Shown: one piece after another, positions 9,269-17,085 of the stretch | Layout: every line of letters starts with the position of its first letter | Numbering within the stretch: the first letter of the stretch is position 1 | Assembly (NCBI GenBank): GCA_050259615.1 | Contig: JBLNAZ010000020.1 | Location: 1-64,000 of the forward strand | Direction: 5' to 3' | DNA length: 64,000 nucleotides | From: JAAXKN01 sp050259615 | GTDB taxonomy: Bacteria > Bacteroidota > Ignavibacteria > Ignavibacteriales > SURF-24 | Program-made: the position numbers and the translations under genes | The notes under the pieces: generated by a model | Told to the model about the DNA's origin: nothing | Database searches by the model: none | The model's input: the letters and a program-made list of their open reading frames with translations, nothing else

Positions 9269-9439
9269 TTAGCCTAGAATGCTAATAATAATACCGAGCA
9301 CTACGACTATAATGCTAATCCCAAGGATGAGAATTTCTAAAGAAATGTTGTTGAATGAAGTAATTGGCAAGACATAAGCGTGGCTTCCGTATAATACGGC
9401 AGCTTTTTCTTTTGTTATATGTTTTGTTATGTCTTTCAT
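9269..9439 (-). CDS. Candidate branched-chain-rich leader peptide of the ilv-leu operon
   Basis: A 56-codon ORF begins about 14 nt after the predicted transcription start and ends 118 nt before ilvD. Of its 56 residues, 25 are Ile, Leu or Val, and 17 of residues 34-55 are, including the runs IIVVVL and III. This is what ribosome-mediated attenuation of an Ile/Val/Leu operon would use. No clear Shine-Dalgarno is present. The leader codons for Leu-Gly-Ile-Ser (9325-9315) can pair with sequence just past the stop codon (9253-9245; 3+6 base pairs with a two-base bulge). The alternative is a small single-pass membrane protein, since the same residues would make a helix. Confidence 0.6.
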   Translation of the reverse strand: MKDITKHITKEKAAVLYGSHAYVLPITSFNNISLEILILGISIIVVVLGIIISILG

Positions 9440-9459
9440 GAGTTTTAATTATTGGTTGC

Positions 9460-9488
9460 AATATATTACCTCACATCCGTTTTGTCAA
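9460..9488 (-). promoter_or_regulatory. Sigma-70-type promoter of the ilv-leu operon
   Basis: On the minus strand, a perfect -35 box TTGACA (9488-9483) and a -10 box TATATT (9465-9460) are separated by exactly 17 nt. The predicted start, about 9452-9454, leaves only about 14 nt before the leader ATG. It is the best promoter match I found in the window. Confidence 0.75.
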
Positions 9489-9639
9489 GCTCATTTCTGA
9501 ATATTTTGCATTAATGTTCACCTTTTTGTGTTTTTTATTCAATTTTAAGGAAAAAATTTCCCATTTTTCTAATTTTCTTCAGTTTGGGTCCCGGAAAAAG
9601 ATGCGGGAGGAAGTGGTTTGATCAATAAATTAGTAATTT

Positions 9640-9674
9640 GGCGAAGGTTTTTCCCCGGGGCTTCTGCCTTTTTT
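9640..9674 (+). terminator. Possible intrinsic terminator in the ilvD-deaD gap
   Basis: GGC-GAAG pairs with CTTC-(T)-GCC around a 14-nt loop, and TTTTTT follows directly. On the plus strand no annotated gene precedes it, so it would end an unannotated short transcript from about 9490-9640, or be fortuitous. Confidence 0.35.
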
Positions 9675-9937
9675 GTTGCTGATATTTGTAAATCCCTGAA
9701 AATTCCGGAAATAACACCTTAACTCCCATAAAGCCATACCGGACTAAAGTTTATCTTGTTTTCCACGATATTTTTCGGTATTCTTGTAAACGGTTTACTT
9801 TTCCGTTCTTACTCAAAGAGTAATATGATTTTATTCCCCTTGTAACCAGGTTGTAATTTAATCCAGTCTTTATCTGTACAATTAGGTGTCGAGCCTATTG
9901 TATATATCACCTTGCGTAAAAACGGCTGCCGCCAGGC

Positions 9938-9965
9938 CAGTATGTCTTAAAAAGTAAGACTACTG
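9938..9965 (+). promoter_or_regulatory. Stable hairpin in the probable deaD 5' leader
   Basis: CAGTA and GTCTTA pair with TAAGAC and TACTG (11 bp, one bulged T, 5-nt loop), about 160 nt before the helicase start. A second, weaker stem, CCGGA/TCCGG, lies at about 10022-10042. A long structured leader is common in cold-induced RNA helicase genes; that role here is inference. Confidence 0.4.
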
Positions 9966-10122
9966 TAATAGATTATAATTAGTTTTTCATTTCCCCTATT
10001 CTCTTAAAAGAAAAACCGGGCACCGGAATTCTTAATCCGGCGCTCACATTCTGATGAGGCGGGGATTGATGTGCTGAAAAGTAGCCGTCTATATATTATA
10101 TTTCATAAAAATTGGGATTTTA

Positions 10123-11904
10123 ATGAACAAAAGGTTTGAAGAACTTAACTTATCAAAAGAAATTCAAAAGGCAATTACTGATCTGGGATACGAAGAAGCT
10201 ACACCTATTCAGTCTGAAGCTATACCAGTCCTGCTCGCCGGACACGACATTATTGGGCAGGCACAGACCGGAACAGGTAAAACCGCCGCATTCGGAATAC
10301 CTGCCCTCGAAATGCTCGATCCGCATAACAGAAATGTCCAGGCACTCATTCTCTGCCCTACAAGGGAACTGGCTTTACAGGTTTCTGAGGAAATAAGTAA
10401 AATAGCAAAATATAAAAAAGGATTTTCTCTCCTCCCGGTCTACGGAGGACAATCCATTGAAAGACAGCTTAGCGTCCTTTCAAGAGGTGTGCAGATCGTA
10501 ATCGGTACGCCAGGCAGAGTTATGGACCATATGGAACGCGGCTCCTTAAGACTGAATGATATAAAGATGGTTGTGCTTGACGAAGCAGATGAAATGCTGG
10601 ATATGGGCTTCAGAGACGATATTGAAATGATATTAAAGCATACACCTGCCGAAAGACAGACGGTGCTGGTTTCAGCTACAATGCCAAAGCCTATTAAGGA
10701 CCTGGCAAAAAGATACCAGAAGGACCCGGTTAATATAAAGGTCGTCCATGAGGTGCTGACCGTGCCGAGCATTGAGCAGATTTACTTTGAAGTAAGGGAG
10801 AAAAATAAGCTTGAAGCTTTAACACGCGCAATTGACCTCTATAACATCAAACTTGGACTTGTATTCTGCAATACAAAAAGAGGCGTTGATGAGCTTACCG
10901 AACACCTTCAGGCACGCGGCTATGCTTCAGACGCCCTGCACGGGGATATGAAACAGGCAACACGTGAAAAAGTAATGGCCAAGTTCAGAAAAGGAATTAT
11001 TGAAATTCTTATTGCAACTGACGTTGCTGCACGCGGACTTGATGTTGAAAACGTGGAAGCCGTATTTAACTATGATATGCCCCAGGATGAAGAGTACTAT
11101 GTTCACAGAATCGGCAGAACCGGACGCGCCGGAAAGTCGGGACGGGCATTTACCTTTGTAACAGGAAGAGACTTGTACCGCCTGAGGGATATACAGAAGT
11201 ACACAAAGACAAAGATGAAGCTCATGGAAGTTCCTACTTTTGACGACGTAAGAGAAGTTAAAGCAGGCATCTTCCTGGATGAAATCAGAAAAGCTATTAA
11301 AGAAGGCGGTCTTAAAAAATACGTCCGCTTTGTTGAAACGCTTATTGATGAAGAAAACAGCTCACTCGACATCGCCGCTGCAATGATGAAGATGAACTTC
11401 CAGAAGGAAACGGCAACCCCGGATTTCGTGCCTGAAGTAAGAGAGTCTTTCTCCTGGGAATCAGCAGGCAGAGAAGGCAGACAAAGAGACGGACGCAGAA
11501 AAGAAGGCCGCAGAGAAGAGTCCGGCAGAAAAGATAGCCGCAGGGAAGATGGCCGCAGAGATGATAAACGCAGAAAAGATGACTTCAGAAAAGATGACTT
11601 CAGGGATGAAGGCGGCAGAAAAGACAGGTCCAAAAAGGGAAACCTGGATAAAAGCGACGGCGCAGTTGCACGACTCTTTCTTAACGTAGGGAAAAAGGAC
11701 AAGGTTAAGCCGGGCGATATCGTGGGTGCAATTGCCGGGGAAACAGGACTTCCCGGAAAAATAATAGGCGAGATCAGTATGTTCGACAAATTTACTTTTG
11801 TTAACGTCCCTGAAAAATACGTCAGCGATATAGTGGAAGTAATGCAGGACAACCAGATCCGCGGCAAGAAAATAAATATAGAAGTTGCCAAGGACAGGAT
11901 TTAA
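10123..11904 (+). CDS. deaD: DEAD-box RNA helicase, DeaD/CsdA type
   Basis: A 593-residue ATP-dependent RNA helicase likely involved in ribosome assembly or mRNA unwinding. Motifs in order are the Q motif (ATPIQSEAIP, residue 27), AQTGTGKT (45), PTRELAL (88), DEAD (152), SAT (184), and the C-terminal HRIGRTGRAG near residue 328. After the core comes a charged Arg/Lys/Asp/Glu-rich linker (about residues 450-510) of repeated GRR/RRED-like blocks, then a CsdA/DbpA-type RNA-binding domain (515-593). This C-terminal domain separates it from the RhlE-type helicase at 56594. It is transcribed alone and ends 20 nt from a convergent thioesterase gene. The long upstream region suggests leader control. 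Confidence 0.92.
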   Translation: MNKRFEELNLSKEIQKAITDLGYEEATPIQSEAIPVLLAGHDIIGQAQTGTGKTAAFGIPALEMLDPHNRNVQALILCPTRELALQVSEEISKIAKYKKGFSLLPVYGGQSIERQLSVLSRGVQIVIGTPGRVMDHMERGSLRLNDIKMVVLDEADEMLDMGFRDDIEMILKHTPAERQTVLVSATMPKPIKDLAKRYQKDPVNIKVVHEVLTVPSIEQIYFEVREKNKLEALTRAIDLYNIKLGLVFCNTKRGVDELTEHLQARGYASDALHGDMKQATREKVMAKFRKGIIEILIATDVAARGLDVENVEAVFNYDMPQDEEYYVHRIGRTGRAGKSGRAFTFVTGRDLYRLRDIQKYTKTKMKLMEVPTFDDVREVKAGIFLDEIRKAIKEGGLKKYVRFVETLIDEENSSLDIAAAMMKMNFQKETATPDFVPEVRESFSWESAGREGRQRDGRRKEGRREESGRKDSRREDGRRDDKRRKDDFRKDDFRDEGGRKDRSKKGNLDKSDGAVARLFLNVGKKDKVKPGDIVGAIAGETGLPGKIIGEISMFDKFTFVNVPEKYVSDIVEVMQDNQIRGKKINIEVAKDRI

Positions 11905-11924
11905 GCTTTATTGTTCTTTAAGTC

Positions 11925-12668
11925 CTATGTGGAGCTGACGCCTTCGCTGTTTAAGGCCAGCTTTTCGGATAGGACTTTTAAGAGCATTGGCTCAGATTTA
12001 GTTATATAAAAATGATCGCCGGGCAGAAGATTCAATTCAAACGAAGAATTTGTCATCTCTGCCCAGCTTTCAAGCTCATCCAGACGTATACCGTCATCAG
12101 CCAGTCCGCCGAAAGCCGTAATAGGACATTCGGCCCTCAGGCCCGGCTTATACATATATGTTTCGCACACAGAAAAGTCAGCCCTCAGAATCGGCATCAT
12201 GAGTTCCATCAATTCCCTGTTGTTCAGAACCTCCTCGGGCATTCCGTTCATTTCCTTTAGTTTTTTAATAAATTCACCCTCGGGCAGTTTATGCATAACA
12301 GGTTCTCTTTTATGCACGTTCGGAGCCGGATGCGCCGAGACAAAAATGTGTTCGGGTTCAGGCAGAATATTTTTCCTTAACGCATGCGCCATTTCAAAGG
12401 CTATTAGTGCCCCCATGCTGTGACCGAAAAAACAATACGGCTTATCGAGGTAAGGCAGAATTGGATTCATCAGCTCATTAATCAGTTCCGGAAGCCTGTA
12501 GCAAAGCCTTTCAGTATAGCGCCTTCCCCTGCCGGGAAGTTCAACCGCTACAACCTCAACATGCTGACAAAGGGATGCCTGCCATCTTCTGAAGATGTGC
12601 GAGCTTCCGCCGGCATATGGAAAACAGATTAGCCTTTTGCTCGCGTGGTGCTCTCCGTTAAAATACAT
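11925..12668 (-). CDS. Type II thioesterase (alpha/beta hydrolase)
   Basis: A 247-residue protein of the GrsT/TEII family, which removes stalled or wrongly loaded acyl groups from carrier proteins of peptide or polyketide synthases. It shows the oxyanion segment CFPYAGGSS (residues 15-23), ELPGRGRR, the nucleophile elbow GHSMG (Ser 84), and a C-terminal GDHFYI supplying the catalytic His. The start at 12668 is chosen because GGGAGGGGAA directly precedes this ATG; an upstream ATG at 12692 has no such site. No synthase or carrier-protein gene lies within 50 kb in this window, so its partner is unknown. Confidence 0.85.
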   Translation of the reverse strand: MYFNGEHHASKRLICFPYAGGSSHIFRRWQASLCQHVEVVAVELPGRGRRYTERLCYRLPELINELMNPILPYLDKPYCFFGHSMGALIAFEMAHALRKNILPEPEHIFVSAHPAPNVHKREPVMHKLPEGEFIKKLKEMNGMPEEVLNNRELMELMMPILRADFSVCETYMYKPGLRAECPITAFGGLADDGIRLDELESWAEMTNSSFELNLLPGDHFYITKSEPMLLKVLSEKLALNSEGVSST

Positions 12669-12948
12669 TTCCCCTCCCTTATTTATATTCACTATTTGGA
12701 GCTTTATGGAAATCTTTTATTATTACTGTAATGCCGTAACACAAAAACCCTGGAAAAGCCTTAAAGAAGGTCATCTGTTTAAAAAATTCAATTTTCACAT
12801 TATATAAAACTATAATGAACCAGCGGCTGCATAAATCAATAAACGGTTCTTAAAAACAATCTGCGGTAGTTCTGAAAAGGTATCATTTCACTTGCCCTAA
12901 TAAATAATATATTCTTATTACAAATAAATTCAACAGGAGAATTTATAA

Positions 12949-14094
12949 ATGAAAAATATTACAGTGCTTGGCGCCGGTATGGTCGGAAGCGCAATGGCAA
13001 AAGACCTCGCAAAAAAATACAAGGTTACTTCAGTCGACCTTTTTGAAGAACATCTCTTAGCGCTTGAACTCTTAGGCATCCGTACCATTGCCGCAGACCT
13101 GAGGGATACGGAAGAAGTAAAGAAAGTGATAAAGACTGCCGACCTGGTAATTGGCGCTGTGCCGGGCTTTATGGGCTTTGAGACTCTTAAGGCCGTTATT
13201 TCCGCTGGTAAAAACTCCGTTGATATTTCTTTTTTCAATGAGGACCCATTTCTTCTGGATTCGCTTGCAAAGGACAATAACGTAACTGCTGTTATCGACT
13301 GCGGCGTGGCGCCCGGCATGGGGAATATCATACTGGGGCATTATGCTTCAAAATATAATGTTGAAAGCTATAAGTGCATGGTAGGAGGCCTGCCTTCTGA
13401 AAGAACATTCCCCTATCAGTACAAGGCCCCTTTCTCTCCTATCGATGTCATTGAGGAATATATGCGCCCTTCAAGAATTGTTGAAGGCGGGAAAGTAATT
13501 GTAAAGGAAGCCCTTTCGGAACCTGAATACGTGGACATAAAAGGCATCGGCACTCTTGAAGCATTTAATACCGACGGCCTGCGCACCCTTATAAGAACAA
13601 TGAACGTTCCCAATATGCTGGAGAAAACCCTTCGGTATCCGGGGCATCTTGAAGTTGTTAGAGCCTTAAGGGATACGGGATTTTTCAGCAGCGATTTTAT
13701 CGATTTAGGCAGCCATAAGGTAAGACCTGTTGACCTCACCACCAGGCTTCTTTTTCCATTATGGAAACAGGTGCCCGGAGAAAAAGAATTTACAGTAATG
13801 CAGATTCTTATTTCGGCAGTTACACCCGAAGGTAAACTGGAAATTACTTCTTCACTTTATGATGAGGGCAACCTGCAGGAAAAACTTTCCTCCATGGCAC
13901 GCACTACCGGTTATACCTGCACGGCTGCAGCAGAGCTCATCCTTCAGGAGGATATTACTGCAATAGGAATAATACCGCCTGAGGCTCTTGGAAAGGAGGA
14001 GAGGATATATTCCAAAATTTTGCAGTACCTTGAAAAAAGAAATGTGCATTACCAATTTAATGAACACCGGGTGACCACGGGCATTGCGCTCTAG
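12949..14094 (+). CDS. Saccharopine dehydrogenase-family oxidoreductase
   Basis: A 381-residue protein with an N-terminal Rossmann fold (VLGAGMVGSAMAKDL, residues 5-19) and the saccharopine dehydrogenase C-terminal domain containing CGVAPGMGN near residue 118. Relatives include lysine 6-dehydrogenase and saccharopine-forming or -cleaving enzymes, so it probably acts in lysine metabolism or forms a related amino acid-derived imine, but the substrate cannot be told from sequence. CAGGAGAA lies 9 nt before the ATG. It appears to be a single-gene unit, divergent from the thioesterase. Confidence 0.8.
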   Translation: MKNITVLGAGMVGSAMAKDLAKKYKVTSVDLFEEHLLALELLGIRTIAADLRDTEEVKKVIKTADLVIGAVPGFMGFETLKAVISAGKNSVDISFFNEDPFLLDSLAKDNNVTAVIDCGVAPGMGNIILGHYASKYNVESYKCMVGGLPSERTFPYQYKAPFSPIDVIEEYMRPSRIVEGGKVIVKEALSEPEYVDIKGIGTLEAFNTDGLRTLIRTMNVPNMLEKTLRYPGHLEVVRALRDTGFFSSDFIDLGSHKVRPVDLTTRLLFPLWKQVPGEKEFTVMQILISAVTPEGKLEITSSLYDEGNLQEKLSSMARTTGYTCTAAAELILQEDITAIGIIPPEALGKEERIYSKILQYLEKRNVHYQFNEHRVTTGIAL

Positions 14095-14193
14095 CCTTAT
14101 TCCGGTATCTGCCTAAATGACTTGACTATTTTTAGAAAAAACAGGATTCTGTATTGCGCTAGTCAGAGCTTTTTATTAAACTGATTGAGGAAT

Positions 14194-14259
14194 GGGGGTT
14201 TAAGCTGTGAAGCCTTTTGCAAATTCAGCCCCCGGCTTACGGAAAAGAGGGCAAAGCCG
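14194..14259 (+). other. Structured leader candidate before the YbaK gene
   Basis: Within the 236-nt gap, GGGGG (14194-14198) can pair with CCCCC (14229-14233), enclosing a GCTG..AA/TTCAGC stem. CGGCTT (14233-14238) can pair with AAGCCG (14254-14259). I cannot match it to a named riboswitch class. Confidence 0.3.
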
Positions 14260-14330
14260 CAAGTTTTCTGCTTCCTTAAATACTGCTCTTTATATGCTGA
14301 TTATAATAATTAAATATAAGAGGTATATTT

Positions 14331-14804
14331 ATGGTTACCAGCAAGGTGAAAGAGTTTTTGGAAAGGACGGATATTCACTACAGAAACATTAATCATCCCC
14401 TGGCATTTACAGCCCAGGAAACCGCAGCCTCAATTCACATCAAGGGAAAGGAATTTGCCAAGACGGTCATGATCAGAATTGACGGCCAGCTTGCAATGGC
14501 CGTGCTCCCGGCCTCCCAAAAGATCGATTTCGAACTGCTTAAAAGCATTCTGGACGCCCATGAAGTGAAACTCTGTACGGAAACGGAATTCAGGAATAAA
14601 TTCCCCGACTGCGAGGCTGGAGCCATGCCGCCTTTCGGAAAACTGTACGACATGGATGTTTATATGGCTAAAAGCCTTCTGAACAACAAGGAAATTTTCT
14701 TTAACGCCGGCAGCCATACAGACGCAATTGAACTGACAATGGATGAGTTTAACCGTATTGTAAATCCTATTATACTGGATTTCAGTAAAAAGATAAAAGT
14801 CTAA
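14331..14804 (+). CDS. YbaK/EbsC-family aminoacyl-tRNA deacylase
   Basis: A 157-residue single-domain YbaK/ProX protein. The family hydrolyses misacylated tRNAs such as Cys-tRNA(Pro) or Ala-tRNA(Pro). Conserved features are the lysine in GKEFAKTVMI (about residue 46), AVLPASQKID and the GAMPPFG loop near residue 100. It is full length and cytoplasmic. Substrate specificity among YbaK, ProX and related types cannot be assigned. No clear Shine-Dalgarno (AAGAGGTATATTT precedes the ATG). Confidence 0.85.
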   Translation: MVTSKVKEFLERTDIHYRNINHPLAFTAQETAASIHIKGKEFAKTVMIRIDGQLAMAVLPASQKIDFELLKSILDAHEVKLCTETEFRNKFPDCEAGAMPPFGKLYDMDVYMAKSLLNNKEIFFNAGSHTDAIELTMDEFNRIVNPIILDFSKKIKV

Positions 14805-14853
14805 AGAAAAGGATTAAAGCGGAAAAGAAACTTTACTGTTATTAAATTCCTCA

Positions 14854-14881
14854 TTTTCCCCTCTGAAACTGGAGGGGAAAA
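14854..14881 (+). terminator. Hairpin downstream of the YbaK gene
   Basis: TTTTCCCCTC and GAGGGGAAAA form a perfect 10-bp stem with a short loop, 50 nt after the YbaK stop and before the nfeD gene. It lacks a following U-run, so termination efficiency is uncertain. Confidence 0.5.
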
Positions 14882-14917
14882 CTCCGGCTTCTGGAAAAAT
14901 TAAAAACCGGTCAAGCC

Positions 14918-16201
14918 ATGCTAGTCTTAATTTTCATATTAATGCTTCTTGCTGCCCCTTCAAATGCACAGCCCGGAAAGGTTTATCTTATTTCAATTGA
15001 CGGGGCGATAACTCAGGTAACAGAAGAATACCTGAGCCTGGGCATTTCGAAAGCCGCCGAAAACGTGGCCGAATGCCTCATAGTAAAGCTTAATACGCCC
15101 GGTGGTCTCCTTTCTTCCACGCGCGATATGGTCTCGGAAATTCTCAGATCACCCGTTCCCGTAATCGTCTACGTAACTCCTGAAGGAGCCCAGGCTGCCT
15201 CGGCAGGCGTATTTATAACGCTTTCAGCACACATTGCAATTATGTCGCCCGGCACTAACATAGGGGCTGCACATCCTGTGATGCTCCAGGGACAGGCGGA
15301 TTCTGTGATGCTTGCAAAAGCCACAAACGATGCGGCGGCATTCATAAGGACTATAAGCGAAAAGAGAAACAGGAACATTCAGTGGGCTGAAGATGCTGTG
15401 CGTAAGAGCCTTTCTATTACTGAAACAGAGGCTCTGAAGACTAAGGTAATAGACCTCATTGCAAAGGACACACGGGACCTGCTGCAAAAGGTTAACGGAA
15501 TGAAAGTCCAGACCTCTGCGGGAGAAAAGCTTCTTAAAACAAAAGACGTAAGGCTGGTAAACGTTGAAATGACATTCCAGCAGAAGCTGCTGAAAGTCCT
15601 GAGCGATCCTAATATTGCATATATACTGCTTATACTCGGCATGTACGGTATTATGTTTGAGCTCTACAATCCGGGCTCTATATTCCCCGGAGTAATCGGG
15701 GCCATAAGCCTCATACTTGCCTTCTATGCAATGCACACGCTTCCAATTAACTACGCAGGTATATTCTTAATCATCCTCTCGGTCATTTTATTTATACTGG
15801 AAATCAAAATTATAAGCCACGGACTTCTGACAATTGGGGGAGCCGTTTCGCTCTTCCTGGGTTCCATGATGCTGTTTCAGACAAGCTCTTTTCTGGAGGT
15901 CTTAATGCTTTCAAAAGAGATAGTAATCGCCATCGTGTTGATGACTGTTGTTTTCTTCCTCTTTGTAATCGGTATGGGAATAAGGGCACAGAAACTTAAA
16001 ACTTCAACAGGAGTCCAGGGAATAATCGGGGAGGCCGGAGTTGCAATTTCGACATTGTCCCCCGCCGGGCAGATACACGTGCATGGAGAAATCTGGTCGG
16101 CTGAAAGCCTGGAAGGAGGTATAGAAAAGGGTGAAAGGGTTATTGTTGAACAGGTCGACGGGATGAATCTGAAAGTAAGGAAAGAGAATCACGACATATA
16201 A
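14918..16201 (+). CDS. nfeD: NfeD-type membrane serine protease
   Basis: A 427-residue ClpP-class membrane protein of the long NfeD family. It has an N-terminal signal sequence (residues 1-17), a protease domain with NTPGGLL near residue 59, nucleophile Ser 95 in AASAGVF and the likely partner Lys 134, then about five transmembrane segments (residues 230-370) and a C-terminal OB-like NfeD domain ending near residue 425. Family members cleave the C-terminus of partner stomatins. The stomatin-like gene follows 34 nt later, the classic nfeD-slipin pair, which points to a membrane-quality or membrane-stress role. Confidence 0.9.
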   Translation: MLVLIFILMLLAAPSNAQPGKVYLISIDGAITQVTEEYLSLGISKAAENVAECLIVKLNTPGGLLSSTRDMVSEILRSPVPVIVYVTPEGAQAASAGVFITLSAHIAIMSPGTNIGAAHPVMLQGQADSVMLAKATNDAAAFIRTISEKRNRNIQWAEDAVRKSLSITETEALKTKVIDLIAKDTRDLLQKVNGMKVQTSAGEKLLKTKDVRLVNVEMTFQQKLLKVLSDPNIAYILLILGMYGIMFELYNPGSIFPGVIGAISLILAFYAMHTLPINYAGIFLIILSVILFILEIKIISHGLLTIGGAVSLFLGSMMLFQTSSFLEVLMLSKEIVIAIVLMTVVFFLFVIGMGIRAQKLKTSTGVQGIIGEAGVAISTLSPAGQIHVHGEIWSAESLEGGIEKGERVIVEQVDGMNLKVRKENHDI

Positions 16202-16235
16202 ATGAGCAAAAGTATTAACAACAACAGGAGGTTTT

Positions 16236-17012
16236 ATGGAAACCGCATCTGCATTACTGACGGTACTGGTTTTCTTTTTACTGATTATTCTTTTTAGTGC
16301 AATCAGAATACTGCGTGAGTATGAACGCGCAGTGGTCTTCCGTCTTGGCCGCCTGATCGGAAGTAAAGGTCCCGGACTTGTTCTTCTCATTCCGGTAGTC
16401 GACCGCATGGTAAGGGTAAGCCTTAGAACTGTGGTTTTTGACGTACCGGAGCAGGATATAATTACTAAAGACAACGTTTCACTTAAGGTAAACGCAGTTG
16501 TATATTTCCGCGTATTTCACCCCGAAAAAGCTATTGTGGAAGTGGAGAATTATTTCCAGGCAACGTCACAGCTTTCGCAGACAACCCTAAGATGCATTTT
16601 AGGGCAGTCGCTGCTAGATGAACTGCTTGCAGAAAGAGAAAAGATCAATGCAGAACTGCAGAAAGTAATTGATGCACAGGCATCCCCATGGGGAATAAAA
16701 GTCTCGAACGTGGAAGTAAAGCATGTGGACCTGCCCATTGAGATGAAGCGTGCAATGGCAAAGCAGGCTGAGGCCGAGCGTGAAAGGAGAGCCAAGATAA
16801 TTCACGCCGACGGGGAATTTCAGGCAAGCCAAAAACTTTATGATGCTGCAACAATCATAGGCATGAATCCTGTGGCAGTGCAGTTAAGATTTCTGCAGAC
16901 ATTGACAGAAATAGCCACAGAAAAGAATTCAACAACAATATTCCCTGTTCCAATAGACCTGTTGACCCCATTTCTGCAAAACCACACCAGGCACGACCAT
17001 GAAGTGATGTAG
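16236..17012 (+). CDS. Stomatin-like SPFH/band 7 protein (slipin)
   Basis: A 258-residue protein with one N-terminal transmembrane segment (about residues 5-27) followed by an SPFH domain: REYERAVVFRLGR, GPGLVLLIPVVDRM, TTLRCILGQ. The region around residues 165-200 is a charged coiled coil (MKRAMAKQAEAERERRAK), which drives oligomerisation. AGGAGG lies 6 nt before the ATG. It is paired with the NfeD protease gene directly upstream and followed by a terminator, so the two form a closed operon. Confidence 0.9.
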   Translation: METASALLTVLVFFLLIILFSAIRILREYERAVVFRLGRLIGSKGPGLVLLIPVVDRMVRVSLRTVVFDVPEQDIITKDNVSLKVNAVVYFRVFHPEKAIVEVENYFQATSQLSQTTLRCILGQSLLDELLAEREKINAELQKVIDAQASPWGIKVSNVEVKHVDLPIEMKRAMAKQAEAERERRAKIIHADGEFQASQKLYDAATIIGMNPVAVQLRFLQTLTEIATEKNSTTIFPVPIDLLTPFLQNHTRHDHEVM

Positions 17013-17036
17013 GAGAACAGGCGTCTTACTTTTCAT

Positions 17037-17073
17037 CAAAAAGGCGTCAGAAAATGTTTCCTGGCGCCTTTTC
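17037..17073. terminator. Bidirectional intrinsic terminator
   Basis: AAAAGGCGTCAG and CTGGCGCCTTTT pair around a short loop, with T-runs on both strands. It lies between the convergent slipin and hypothetical genes and can serve both. Confidence 0.85.
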
Positions 17074-17085
17074 CGGACGGAATAT

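Larger units (their letters stand above)
9440..10122. other. 683-nt divergent intergenic region (ilv-leu / deaD)
   Basis: Holds the ilv-leu promoter at its left end, a terminator-like hairpin at 9640-9674, and a structured stretch at 9938-10080 before the helicase gene. I see no tRNA, no convincing protein-coding ORF and no riboswitch class I can name. Confidence 0.6.

Noticed and set aside
9150..9440. T-box riboswitch for the ilv operon
   Set aside because: No T-box consensus (AGGGTGGnACCGCG) or tRNA-anticodon loop is visible; the Ile/Val/Leu-rich ORF explains the leader better.
14246..14263. Cyclic di-GMP (GEMM) riboswitch suggested by GGGCAAAGCC
   Set aside because: Only a short resemblance; the conserved P2/P3 pair and the second motif of the class are missing.
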